Assembly: GCA_026315105.1 (NCBI GenBank)
Contig: CM048744.1
Coordinates: 27,569,759-27,633,758 of the forward strand
Length of the DNA: 64,000 bases
Direction of reading: 5' to 3'
DNA from: Locusta migratoria
Lineage: Eukaryota; Arthropoda; Insecta; Orthoptera; Acrididae
Positions 31,971-42,138 of this stretch are shown one piece after another; positions within the stretch are counted from its first letter, which is position 1; every line of letters begins with the position of its first letter. The position numbers were made by a program, and so were the translations under genes. Below the pieces are notes generated by a model, which saw only the letters and a list, made by a program, of their open reading frames with translations, made no database searches and was not told the DNA's origin.

Positions 31971-32362
31971 TATTACACCTCGACAAATAAATGGCTTCTG
32001 AATGCGACAGTAATGACCTATTATTTGAACCTACGATGCTGTAAACACAACAATGGATTGTTGCAGTGATGCTATCCTCAGATGACAAAATACGCGGGAA
32101 AGCAGCGCAACGCCGCCAATAACTTCTGTGTTCAATTAAAGACACACCACACAGTCATTGCAAAAACGGTATGAGTCAATGACTCATGACCTTTTTGCAA
32201 TGAACGCAGATTTCAAGGGTCGATAGTGACACCATTTGAAAGCTGACTTCTGCCCTTCTTGTACGTATGAATCTGGCTACACTTTCCCATTCATTTCCAA
32301 TGAATAACTCATTTTCGTAAAAAAGTTGACTTATGACCTTTTTGCAATGAGCGATTCAACTG

Positions 32363-33190
32363 ATCTACATTCACATTTTAAGTTTTGGAAGACTGGAGAC
32401 TATCTCTCAGGAAAGCGTGAAGCGAATTTTTGTCTGCTCTTTTGAACAGATATAGTTTTCGTTTATTTTTGGTGCAATTGGGAATTTCGATATTCAGTCT
32501 CGCCACTACAACTCTATGTTCGCTAATCCCTGTATCTGTTTTTATGCTCTTTACTGGCTCAGGATTATTTCTTGCTAGGAGACTAAGGGTATTTTCGCAA
32601 CCATTTACTATTCTAGTGCCTTCATGAACTAACTTTTGGAAGTAGTTTTCAGAATTAGTTCGGATGATTTTTTATGTTTGCCGCCGGTTCTGAATACGTA
32701 TTTGTGCCAACATATCGAGAGTAAATTAAAGACGCCACCGATTATAACAGTATGCTTCGAGTACCTGTTTGAAATGTGATTAAAGTTTTCTTTGAACATT
32801 TCGGCAATTGCGTCGTCAGGGGGCGAATAAAAAGAACCAAATATTAATTTATTCCGGTTGTCAGGTAAAACCTCCACTCATACCAACTCACAGGAAGTAT
32901 CTGCCTCAATTCGCTGCAGGATGAACCGTTTGTTACAGCAATAAACACGCCACCCCCTTTTTTATTTATTTTATCCTATCTGAAGATCATTTGGCCCATT
33001 GTAAAAATTTCAGCGTCAGCCAGCTTTCAGAACTTATAACGATTTGTGCCTCAATACTTTCTATCAGCGCTTGGAGCCCTAGAACTTTCCCAACACAGCT
33101 ACGACAATTTACAACTGTTACCCCAATGGTTCCTAGATGTGCATTCTTCCGGTGTCTGGCCTGCACCCTTTGAGACTGAAACCCATTTTG
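32363..33190 (-). pseudogene. CR1-type LINE endonuclease
   Basis: This is the apurinic-type endonuclease of ORF2. Minus-strand frames give GVTVVNCRSCVGKVLGLQAL and AQIVISSESWLT at 33,150-33,010, then LIFGSFYSPPDD near 32,840 and HTVIIGGVFNLLSICW near 32,750. In the last block the catalytic aspartate of G-D-F-N is valine. The S-D-H block should lie nearer 32,400 but is unreadable. At least two frame changes and a stop right after the first segment make it inactive. Confidence 0.65.
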
Positions 33191-33207
33191 TGTGTTCCCG
33201 AGGCATG

Positions 33208-34160
33208 CTAACCTAAAAAACCACCCAGTCCACGCCACACAGACCCCGCTACCCGTGTAGCCGCTTCCTGAGTATAGTGGACTCCTAACCTACTTAACGG
33301 AACCCGAAAACCCACCACCCTTTGGCGCAAGTCGAGGAATCGGCAGCCGACACGGTCGCAGAACAGTCTAAGCCTCTGATTCAGACCCTCCACTCGGCTC
33401 TGAACCAGATGTCAACAGTCAGTCCTGTCGACCATGCTGCAGATGGTGAGCTCTGCCTTCATCTTGCAAGCAAGACTGGCAGTCTTTACCACTTCTGATA
33501 TCCGCTCGAAACCAGAGATAACCTCTTCCAATCCAAAGCGACACGCATGGTTGGTCCCGACATGAGCCACCACCTACTGCTGGCTGCACCCTGTGCTCTT
33601 CATGGCATCGGGAAGGACCCGTTCAACATCTGGAATGACTCCCCCCGGTATGCGCACAGAGTGCACATCGGACATCTTCCCCTCCCTAGCAGTCATATCA
33701 CTATGGGGCTCCATCACCCGTCTAACGTTGGAGCTCCCAACAACTAACAAACCCACCATCTGCGAGTGTCCGGATTTTGCGGGCACAGAGGCGAGTGCAG
33801 GACAAGCGACACCATCTGCGTCAGGAACATCCTCTGCCATAGACAGCGCCTCGAATCTGTTCGTAAGACTAATCGGGGAGGCCTCCACTTCGGTCCCCCG
33901 GGAAGTTTTACGCCGCCTGACACGCGCTGAGGAGACCTCCCAATCCGTGGTGTGACCGGGCTGGCCACAGCCGCAGGTCGATCGGAGGGCACAACAGACG
34001 CAAAGGGTTGCTGCACCTCAGCGAGCGGCCCACAACAGCGGCGCCCACCCACCGCAGTCTCAAGCGTTGCCAGCGAAGTCAACGCCGCATGAAGCTACGA
34101 GTGAAGAGTCACCAATTCGGCATGCATCCGTTCACAGCAGTCACAGTTCCTAGCCATTCT
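33208..34160 (-). pseudogene. LINE ORF1-like protein with SGNH-esterase-like domain
   Basis: CR1-group LINEs often carry an ORF1 with a coiled-coil, zinc-binding or esterase domain that binds the RNA. On the minus strand a start region near 34,150 has RNCDCCERMHAELVTLHS, followed by a low-complexity stretch (34,082-33,900). From about 33,770 the frame reads LLVVGSSNVRRV (SGNH block I position, G-S-S-N for G-D-S), VVAHVGTNHACR near 33,570-33,540 (block III-like G-T-N), then FCDRVGCRFLDLR and GVHYTQEAA near 33,270 (block V-like histidine). Two in-frame stops interrupt it, TAG at 33,574-33,576 and TGA at 33,412-33,414; otherwise this stretch is continuous. It ends at a stop at 33,208, with the endonuclease following in another frame. 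Confidence 0.6.
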
Positions 34161-34480
34161 AAAAACCTATCTATGTTCAAAATAAGTGCGATGTTTAAAC
34201 TGGGGGAGAATACATTAAACTGTAATTTTGACGCGAATCTAAGTATACGCTCGAGGACGCTAAACAGTTTCTTTGATGCGAAGCTGACTGAATATACTAC
34301 CGAGGACACAAAAGTTTGATGAACAGTGAGCTTCGAAAAATACGTACCAAACAGTAAACTGTTTATTAAGGGCGAATCTGAAAAATATATACGCGAGCTA
34401 ATAAACCAATTAAACGCGATTCTGAATAAATAAACATGCGAGCACACGAAAGTTTGATGAACTGTAAGAGAAAGCACGCA
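34161..34480. repeat. Direct repeats upstream of the CR1-type LINE
   Basis: AAAGTTTGATGAACWGTRAG occurs at about 34,312 and 34,448, 136 bp apart, with several GCGAATCT/GCGATTCT blocks between. The position suggests an iterated 5' leader of the LINE, but this is inference. Confidence 0.45.
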
Positions 34481-34685
34481 CGAAATGAAAATAAGTCGCT
34501 TCTATTAAGAAGCCGGTTAACTTACAGAGATTTTTCGTCAGGTAATTCTGCTGTCTCCTGGACGGTTATATATCGATTGTACGTAGGTGGTCGTAAGGGT
34601 CTGCCTGATCAATCTATTCGTTAGTGCCCTGGGAAGGCCTATTCATTGTGAGAATCCGATATCGACATGTATGTTAGCCTATTAT

Positions 34686-34741
34686 ATTGGTGTGGCCTCT
34701 GTTCTTTCGAACATGTCCGAAAGAACAGACATCGCACCAAT
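34686..34741. repeat. Strong hairpin
   Basis: CTGTTCTTTCG (34,699-34,709) and CGAAAGAACAG (34,718-34,728) form a perfect 11-bp stem with an 8-nt loop. ATTGGTG and CACCAAT extend it outward after a few mismatches. Confidence 0.85.
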
Positions 34742-34915
34742 GTAATAAGTATCTACACTCGAAGGCGGCGTGAGATTCAATTAGTTCACCGCAATGCGGT
34801 CATACGTTCGACCTCGCACGGGAGTCCGTGATGGCGAGTGTAAGAGGGCACGGACGGTAGGTGCGCTACAGCCATAGCGTAAGACTTGTGGAAGTTTGTG
34901 ACGGACGAAAGGCGA

Positions 34916-34992
34916 GCACGGGTAGCCAAGTGGTTAAGGCGACCGCTGGCTCTAAGCGGGAGACCCGGTTCGGATCCTGACCCCCTCACATT
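34916..34992 (+). repeat. tRNA-like SINE head
   Basis: Box A TAGCCAAGTGG (34,923-34,933) and box B GGTTCGGATCC (34,967-34,977) have tRNA spacing, and GCTGGCTCTAAGCGG could be an anticodon arm. No acceptor stem closes it and box B has G for the invariant A, so I call it a SINE head. The hairpin 190 bp upstream may belong to the same composite element. Confidence 0.5.
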
Positions 34993-35994
34993 TCCGCTTG
35001 TCGCCATTGTTTCATTTCAATGCCCTAAAGCAGCCAATGGCAGTCCTTTCCTTCCTAATACTTCTTCCTTCCTCTCCTTTATCAAAAATTCGCATTTATG
35101 TTAGCATTCTGACCTGAATCGAACGTTGTTTGTGTCTTATCTTGGTTTCATTGTAGTCAAATGTGGACGTTCTTCGCTAGGTAGTGGCCACATGATGTGT
35201 TTCATGTCGTCAACTACTGCCTGCAATAGTACCGACCAACAATGTGTCTGTTACGTAAGAAGCGCCAAGCAGCCTACGATCTGCCGTAGGCTTATTGGTT
35301 TGGAACAGTTACTGCCATCACCGCACGACTGGTTTCGCTGACCGTTATTACAAAACTTTTCCGTTGGCTTCTGATCACACCAGTAACAGATACGTTGCTA
35401 GTGCGGGAAGTATTTCTGCAATTGACGTAGTCGATCGGTGCCTATCAGTATATCTTTCTGCGAAGTCTCTTCTAGATACACCGTTACCCACAGTATTTTA
35501 CCAAATTATGTTAAAATACTGCAAATTGATATGGATCGTTACTAGTTTCGGATTATAGTGATGGATGATCTAATGACATCATTGCAATTGTGCAACTTAA
35601 ATTTTCATTGATTACATCTGTAAAACAGGTGAAATGCACTTTCCTCACTCCTGTCGATTTAAAACCGTCGTATTAGAGAAGAGCACGCACGCACCTAAAA
35701 TAAGTGTTCAGGACATTGTCCAGAATGTTTTGACAAAAAATTATGTCGAAAGCATTTCCCGCACAAGTAGATTCCAAATAAAAAATTTCTACGCCACTTG
35801 ATTGATTATAAAAACGCAGACAATTGTTTTGTAGGTGTAGTAAAGTAAGGGTATACGCTCAGATGACTTAACCGACAGTCACACCATAGCGACCTTCGAG
35901 TTGAACAACATCCCAAAGAAAGAGCTGTCCTAGTTTCATACGGTTAAGAGCGTTACGTGAATTGTGCGTTAGTTGGATGACGGTGTGAAGAGAG
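34993..35994. other. Unassigned region
   Basis: No family recognised. Confidence 0.35.
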
Positions 35995-36075
35995 AGGCGG
36001 AGGGGGGGGGGGGGGAATGTGGCAGTGGAAAATGTGTAAGAGAGAGAGAGAGAAACGGAGGGAGAGAAAGAGAAT
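35995..36075. repeat. Poly-G and GA microsatellite
   Basis: A 14-base G run (36,002-36,015) is followed by AG repeats (about 36,038-36,052). Confidence 0.95.
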
Positions 36076-36119
36076 GTTGAATTTTAAATCAACACCTTCA
36101 GAGTTCTCTTTTATAAGAT

Positions 36120-36560
36120 CCGTCTCGAAAGTTCCTGTACTGGCATTATGTATATCGACCCGGCTTCATTTGATAAGGCGTGCATTCTGTTCCCTTTAGC
36201 AGCGGTGACATTTCTAGAGCACTGCAGCCGGGAGATTAATAGAGCCGCTGCCCGCTACTCTTTAATTTTATTTTGCAGACGAAATAATGGCAGCATCTGC
36301 AGCTTTTGCGGTGAATTATGCTTTCAGCCTGGGCGTGTGCTTAGGGGGAGAGATTAATCGATGCCGACTAGCAGCGCAGAATTTATAGCGTGGATTTATT
36401 TACAGGTAAAGCGGTTTTAATACCGACCTCTTCTCCAGCAAGGTCTTTTAGTGGATTTGCAGCGCAATAACGAGTCCAAGACGCATATTAGTCTTCTGCA
36501 GTTTTAGTTCTGCATTTAGTTTCCACTTGCTTTCCAGTACTGAGTGTGACTAAATTCAGA
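36120..36560. other. Repeat-free island, non-coding
   Basis: Balanced composition, no repeat match inside the window, no coding signal, and several TTAAT/ATTAATCGAT cores. It could be ancestral unique DNA. Confidence 0.3.
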
Positions 36561-36579
36561 ATCAATCAATCTGGAGCAA

Positions 36580-36584
<5 letters not shown>

Positions 36585-36616
<32 letters not shown>
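36585..36616 (+). repeat. 32-base poly-A tract
   Basis: An uninterrupted A run after CAAGATTT; possibly the tail of an unrecognised retroposed sequence to its left. Confidence 0.95.
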
Positions 36617-36618
<2 letters not shown>

Positions 36619-36767
36619 CTTCGAGGGCCCAGGCTTAACAAGTAATAAGCATACGGTAGACATCGGCTCTACAGTTTAAAGCTTAAGAGCTTTAAGCACT
36701 TTATTTTCCACACCGTTAAAGACATGTCTTCTACTGATTAAGTACTTATACATCTTAAAGTGTTCTC

Positions 36768-36955
36768 AAAAGTGTTCAAATGCTTATAGACGTAAGGAAG
36801 CGAATTACTGAGCTTATCGGCCACTAAACTTACAATCTACTTAAACTAACCTATGATAAGAACAACACAGACGCCTGTGCACAACGGAGGACTAGAAGCT
36901 GCTACGGGAACGGCGCCGCGCAATCAGGGGCATGGCACCTCAGACCTCGCGGTCA
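36768..36955 (-). repeat. SINE family A, very diverged
   Basis: GTGTTCAAATGCTTATAGAC, ACTTACAATCTACTTAAACT and the region corresponding to box B (GGAGGACTAGAAGCT) keep the family order despite many substitutions. Confidence 0.55.
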
Positions 36956-37101
36956 TTCCCGAACGTTTTCACTTAAGTGCCCATGTGTACTAGACATTCT
37001 TTTCCTGCTTTGGTGGATATTGCCTCCTCCAAAAATATGGAAAGATCTTGCAGCCTTTGAATAACATTTCATTACTTGGATTCCTGTCCCAAATCCACTC
37101 A

Positions 37102-38172
37102 TCTTTATATATAAAGCACAGTGTCCTTGTGTTTGTGTGTACGTGTTACATACAAATCTACAGTTATGTTCCAATCTTTATGAAAGTTTGCACACGTTAG
37201 CTTCAATCCATGAGAATGACCGCTGTAAGTGAAAGGATCACGTACAACTCATAGTTCACGATGTATGACGCCATAAACAATGAGAAGCGAATATATTGGA
37301 CATTTCCTCCTAAACCACTAGACCGATTTCAACCAAATTTGGTAGAGGTATTCCTTACCATGAGTTACCAATACTGTAATGGTAAGACCCACATACGACA
37401 CATGATTGAGGACATATAGCATCATAAACAATAGGAGTAGCAAGAAACTGCCACATAATGGGACGACACTTCATGAATACAGTATATGAGAACGAGATTA
37501 CTTAGCAACTTGCAACACACTTTAAGCACAATTTCAAACATTTCTTGATCTTTCTATCGCTGACAACCACAGTAAAATGATGAAAGGAAAAGAGTTTCTC
37601 GCTTACTACGTTATTGCTGCTCGTGTAATAAATGTAAGGCATCCGGAATGACGTTACAGTTTACGAAATTACACTAGAAATTGGAACCGCATGAAATTTT
37701 ACAGACAGTATACACACATATAGGTGAATGTTCCTTTGAAACTGTATCACAGTACGACACGTAGTTCATGAGATATGAGCACATAAACAGTAACGTACAC
37801 AGAAAGCCGCCCCATCACGTACCAAGTTGTAATCTATTACTTCTTCACTGCTAACTGTATTCGCAACAGATTTTACAGACATACTGCACTTATACAAATG
37901 AATATATACCTGAAAAAATTATGCAGTTGTACAACATATAACTCAATAGATATGAGATCGAACAAATTTTATATGGCATTTGTGTTTTAACTGCTGTCTT
38001 TCTTTGTTTGGATACTGCACTTACAACTCTGTACATTGTGCAATACCGACTTATTTTATTTATATAATTCGATGAATATAACATGTTTTGGGAAAAAAGG
38101 AGATGGACAAAGAGAGAAGGGATAGAAAAAGTACTAACTTAAATACCCAGGCAGTGCTGGGTTTTCAGGTAG
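37102..38172 (+). mobile_element. Helitron copy 1, non-coding
   Basis: It starts TCTTTATATATAAAG directly after an A. Near the 3' end a hairpin CCCAG/CTGGG (38,146-38,150 with 38,157-38,161) lies 11 bp before the terminus, as in Helitrons. The body shows the family blocks GACCGATTTCAACCAAATTT, AAACTGCCACATAATG and ATGATGAAAGGAAAA. The final CTRR is degenerate (GTAG). Confidence 0.65.
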
Positions 38173-38174
38173 AC

Positions 38175-38849
38175 ATATGATAAACAGAACACGCTGAATG
38201 ATTTGAGACAGGATGGTGATATTCACAGGACATGCTCATCAGTATATGTTGGAGAAATGAGTGGCATTTCAGTCACCTTGGTTAAACATGTGTCCTCTTG
38301 TCTAGCAGGCACTCGGTCCTCATTGGACGATGGCATCGACAAATACCTGTCGCGGGTCTGTCCTCTGCTTCAGCCCCCGTGCCCCAGTTGCCTGGTTTTG
38401 CGCTCCACCTCTGGTGGTTGGCCCTGGGCACAGAGTAACATATACAGAGAAGCAGCCCCCCCTAAACCACTGTCCTACGCTCTCCTCGTAGTTCCGTAAG
38501 ATGCTAGCAGGTGTCAGGCGGTTCTCTAGCTTAGTACCGGTAGACCACACTACAGGCACTTTTGAGGGTGCCTCTCACACGTGAGAGGGTAGCGTGTAGG
38601 GGAGGCTGAGGGGAGAGCTCGTGCCACCTGCCACGAGGCCATGACTGTGTCCGGCTTGCTGGCGTTTGAGGGGAGGTGGTGGTGGGGACAACCGCTACCT
38701 GCCGCCTGCTCTGTTCACTTGTAAAGGGCTACTTCTGACCACAGCGCCATCATGGGACATCTTACGGAACTGCTTCAGCATCCCCTGCCCCACACCCCTG
38801 AGTGTGGGACCGGGCCCTTACGGTTTCCTGTCTGTATATATTTATCTGT
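38175..38849. other. Unassigned region
   Basis: GC-rich open frames on both strands show no domain. Confidence 0.35.
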
Positions 38850-39400
38850 GCCCTGGATCATAGCGTTGCACCTGTTGCTTCGTCATATCCCACACATTGT
38901 GGATTGGTGACTGGTCTGGTGATCAGGTAAGCTGGGCAAAGCACTGCAATCCTTTGACACCAAGAAAGAAAGCGCTCTTGCAATGACGATTGATCGTGCA
39001 TTGTCGCCCTTAAAATTGAGATCTGTGGAGGCGTACAGAAAAGGTATGGTTATGGGCAGTGGGAAGTCATTTATGTAGGCCAAACTAATCACACTGCCCT
39101 GGTCCCGCACCAGCCGTGATCTGTGGTTGTGCCCAATGGCACCTCCCAGCATAAGGCCTCGTGTAGCCGCTGTATGAGTTGTGCGAATGGATTCACTATG
39201 GTGCTTTTCTGTGTCGCCTGTCTGTGGCGAACTAAAATGCAGTCATCATATTTCAAACAAGCAGAACTTGGGTTAGACCGAAAGCAACATCTGATTCCAT
39301 TTCTGTCCTCAGTGACACTGTACAGTAAACCATTGCCATATAGCATGTATCTGTACCTCAGAGTCAGCGTCATGTAGGAAGCCGCTTCCGCGCATAGAAC
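38850..39400 (-). pseudogene. Tc1-like transposase, C-terminal half
   Basis: The gene would encode the DDE core of a Tc1-type transposase. On the minus strand CCFRSNPSSACLKYDDC near 39,290 falls where the strand after the first catalytic residue should be, followed by MLGGAIGHNHRSRL near 39,150. The second catalytic block appears as LNFKGDNARSIVIARAL near 39,010, with the aspartate kept. In another frame SPDQSPIHNVWDMTKQQVQ near 38,910-38,885 is the third block. Frame changes separate all blocks, and the N-terminal HTH is missing. Confidence 0.6.
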
Positions 39401-39589
39401 CTATGCAGCATATGAACCTCCACAGCATACATGTAGTAATCTGTCAAACTAATTGAGAATTAAACGGAAACACAAATTTGTCCAAATAATTTACAATTAA
39501 ACGGAAACACTTAAATTACAAAGCCAAGAAATTGCAGTGTCTGTAAGTCTATGCAGATCATTCAACAAACCGTCCTGAAAACCATGTGT

Positions 39590-41060
39590 TTAACACTCAA
39601 TTATGTGCTGCATCGTCTGTATTTCGCCGCATTCACAATGAGGGTCGTCCACGTAGCCCCACTTGGCCATCAGCTCGTTGCACCGTCCAACACCAGTTCT
39701 CATTCTGTTTAATGCCATCCAGGTTCTTCGGAGGAGGCTGAAGCTAGCAACACGATCAGCCGGGTTCTTAATGAGGTGTCCGTTGTTAACATTTCCTTGT
39801 TGCCATAGGTGTTTCCATTTTGCTACGGTGTTCCGATTGTTTGAGGAGTGGTTCCAGAAGGCATTTATAGACATTAATTGTGTCGGGCCATGTAGATCAG
39901 CTCGCATTGGAAGTGTGGTGTCAGCAGGGATTTTTTTGCATTTCTCTTTGGATTGCACGTTGTCTGCGGAGTGACGGAGGTTCAATATTTGCCATTACAG
40001 AGAGCCATGGTGTTGGGGTAGGTCTCACCGTCCAAGTTACTGTGCGCAAGGTGTCGTTTAGGCGAACATCTACTTTGTTGACGTGCAAACTGTTGGCCCA
40101 TACAGGCGCAGTGTTCTGCAACACTGTAGACTAGAGCCATGGAGACAGTGCGAAGTGTTGTAGCATTGCTTCCCCAGGTAGAGCCTGCGAGTTTCTGGAT
40201 GATATTGACTCTGCCTCTGAATTTTTGGCTGACATCATGAAAGTGTTCTTTGAACGTTAGGATGCGGTCCAGTTGAACACCCAGGTATTTGGGTGCTTTT
40301 TCATGTCTTATAGTCTGGCCTGTTATATTTAAGCACAGCTTCCTCTCTGCTTGTTTGTTGTTCAAGTACATCACTGTGCTTACTGTTTTTGATGCGTTAA
40401 GGTTCAGATGCCAGGCCCTGTAGTAGTTATGAAGCTGCCTTAGATCAGAATTTAGGCTTGATTCCAGATGTTCAAACGACTCACTCCGCAAAGCAACAGC
40501 CAGATCGTCGGCATATGCGAACTTCCGTGATTTGATTTCTGGCATATCAGAGATGTACAAATTAAACAGTAATGGAGCTAGTACAGTGCCTTGTGGGAAT
40601 CCATTATTGAGGATCCGAGCTTTGCTCGTTTTTCCGTGAAGATGAACTCAGTACTTTCCTGTGGATAGCATATTATAGAAGATGGTTAATGACTTCTTAC
40701 ATTTGACTACTGTGGCAAGATTATACAATAATCTTTCAAGCCATACTGTGTCGTACGTAGCTGAGAGCTCTATAAATACTACACGAGTCTTTTTCTTGTT
40801 CTGAAAACCACGTTCAGTATGCGTGGTTAGTGACAGGATCGCAGAAGCTCCTCTTCGACCTTAAACTTGCTTGCTCCACGGGTATTGCTGCATCTATTAG
40901 GTAAGTCACTCTCTTTAGGAGAATTTTTTCGAAAATTTTGTACATCTCTCACAGCAAAGAGATAGGTCTGTAGCTCTCGGGATCTCTCTCGTCCTTTCCA
41001 GGCTTCAAGACAGGTATTATCTTCGACTTCGGATAGTGACAGCCTCGACGTGGCCCACTC
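39590..41060 (-). pseudogene. Jockey-like LINE reverse transcriptase, second copy
   Basis: The minus strand from 41,050 gives RT region 1 in mixed frames (IIPVLKPGKDERDPESYRPI). Motif A follows near 40,770 as VVFIELSATYDTVW, with glutamate (40,768-40,770) for the catalytic aspartate, then motif B NNGFPQGTVLAPLLFNLY near 40,600. A 192-residue frame (40,560-39,982) has FAYADDLAVAL with both aspartates and KYLGVQLDRILTF. The thumb continues in other frames (LHVNKVDVRLNDTL), and 39,985-39,590 ends with the cysteine tail CECGEIQTMQHIIEC. Frameshifts near 40,900, 40,130 and 39,990 inactivate it. It is related to 5040-6235 but better preserved. Confidence 0.75.
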
Positions 41061-41149
41061 CACTCCCCTAGTATTGTTTCGATGTGATGAGAAGAAGACG
41101 AGCGAAAGACGAAGCGAATGTCACCCTCAAGCGATGGCCGGACGTACTA

Positions 41150-41400
41150 CTACCTCCCGGCCCTACCAGATGCTCTACATGAACGCTAGCAGAATAGGGA
41201 CAAAAAAAGTTAGGCATGTTTTAAAAATATGCCAAGCCAACAATGAAGGCTATATCAGAGCCAAAGGTGGTATCCTCTCCTAAATTATGAAAGAAATTGA
41301 GGTAGATGTACTGGCACTTCAACAAACACATACCAATGTAGGCACAGAAATGGAGGACGCTCTCGTAGCCCATGCCGTAATGTCACTCCCGCTACAGAAC
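41150..41400 (+). pseudogene. Possible LINE endonuclease start
   Basis: MLYMNASRIGTKKVRHVLKI and EIEVDVLALQQTHTNVGTE, separated by a stop, resemble the N-x-R-G and E-T-H blocks at the start of an apurinic-type LINE endonuclease (with Q for the catalytic E). Evidence is thin. Confidence 0.3.
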
Positions 41401-42138
41401 TCTGGTCCACTGTTCTGGCAGAGCCGAGGCGGACGCCGATCTCCCCTGCAATGACATTCGGATGAGATCTACACGAAGGATAGTGTGGGTGGCGAGGTCT
41501 GATACATCTCATAGTGGCTCTGCGGTCTTTCGTTTATGCCACGTTGCACTTGCGAAACACTGCGACCCACGCGAACAGCGATTTCCCTGATGGATGCGAC
41601 ACAATCAGCTAATCATGCGTCCTCTTTCAAACTCACTGATTCAATGGGGCGGTCCGCGCATTCATCTGCTGGTCATCCACCACGTCTGCTCAACTCTCAC
41701 TGATCAATTGTTCCAGTTTCACAGCGACCAATGAGAGCCCGCGCAGATTTTACCGGCAGTTTGTGTTCCGAACCTGCAGGCCGACAACGTTCGATAGCTA
41801 ATCGTTTTTGCTAATGACAATGTCTTGTGAGTATAAACTTCCTACTTCCTGCCATCGAAGGTGCACTGGATTTTTTTTCCTGAACGTCGGCGTATTATGT
41901 ACTGAGTCCCCTACAATTGTTTTTCATTCACCCAGTAACAAAATCGTTTGGCTCCAAGTATAATAGGCTGTTTTTCATTTATTTATAACTTTTCTTCGGT
42001 ACCGTCTGCCTTTTTAAATTAATTAATGTCTATAAGCTTCTTGATTTTTACTAATTTCATTATTCACATATCTCTGTAATTAATACAAACTGCATGTAAA
42101 CGACAATGTAAGTTTGAAACCGTATTTTTTTACGTGTT
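41401..42138. other. Unassigned region
   Basis: Nothing recognised. Confidence 0.35.

Larger units (their letters stand above)
30328..32356 (-). mobile_element. DNA transposon with DUF7869-like transposase and 6-bp target duplication
   Basis: CAACTG flanks the element at 30,322-30,327 and 32,357-32,362. The terminal inverted repeats begin AATCGGTCATTTCAAAAAGG on the left and AATCGCTCATTGCAAAAAGG on the right, reading inward. Further copies of the same motif lie at 30,527-30,545 and as a 47-bp palindrome at 32,156-32,202. Removing the element and one CAACTG rejoins the LINE sequence. It encodes an internally deleted transposase with one intron, on the same strand as the LINE. Confidence 0.75.
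28365..34160 (-). mobile_element. CR1-type LINE, near full length, split by a DNA transposon
   Basis: Minus-strand order is ORF1-like region with an SGNH-esterase-like domain (34,160-33,208), endonuclease (33,190-32,363), RT (30,324-28,427) and a 3' end reading GTAGATGTAG at 28,366. A 2,029-bp transposon at 30,328-32,356 separates endonuclease from RT. Without that insert the LINE is about 3.8 kb. Stops and frameshifts affect all three modules. Confidence 0.8.
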
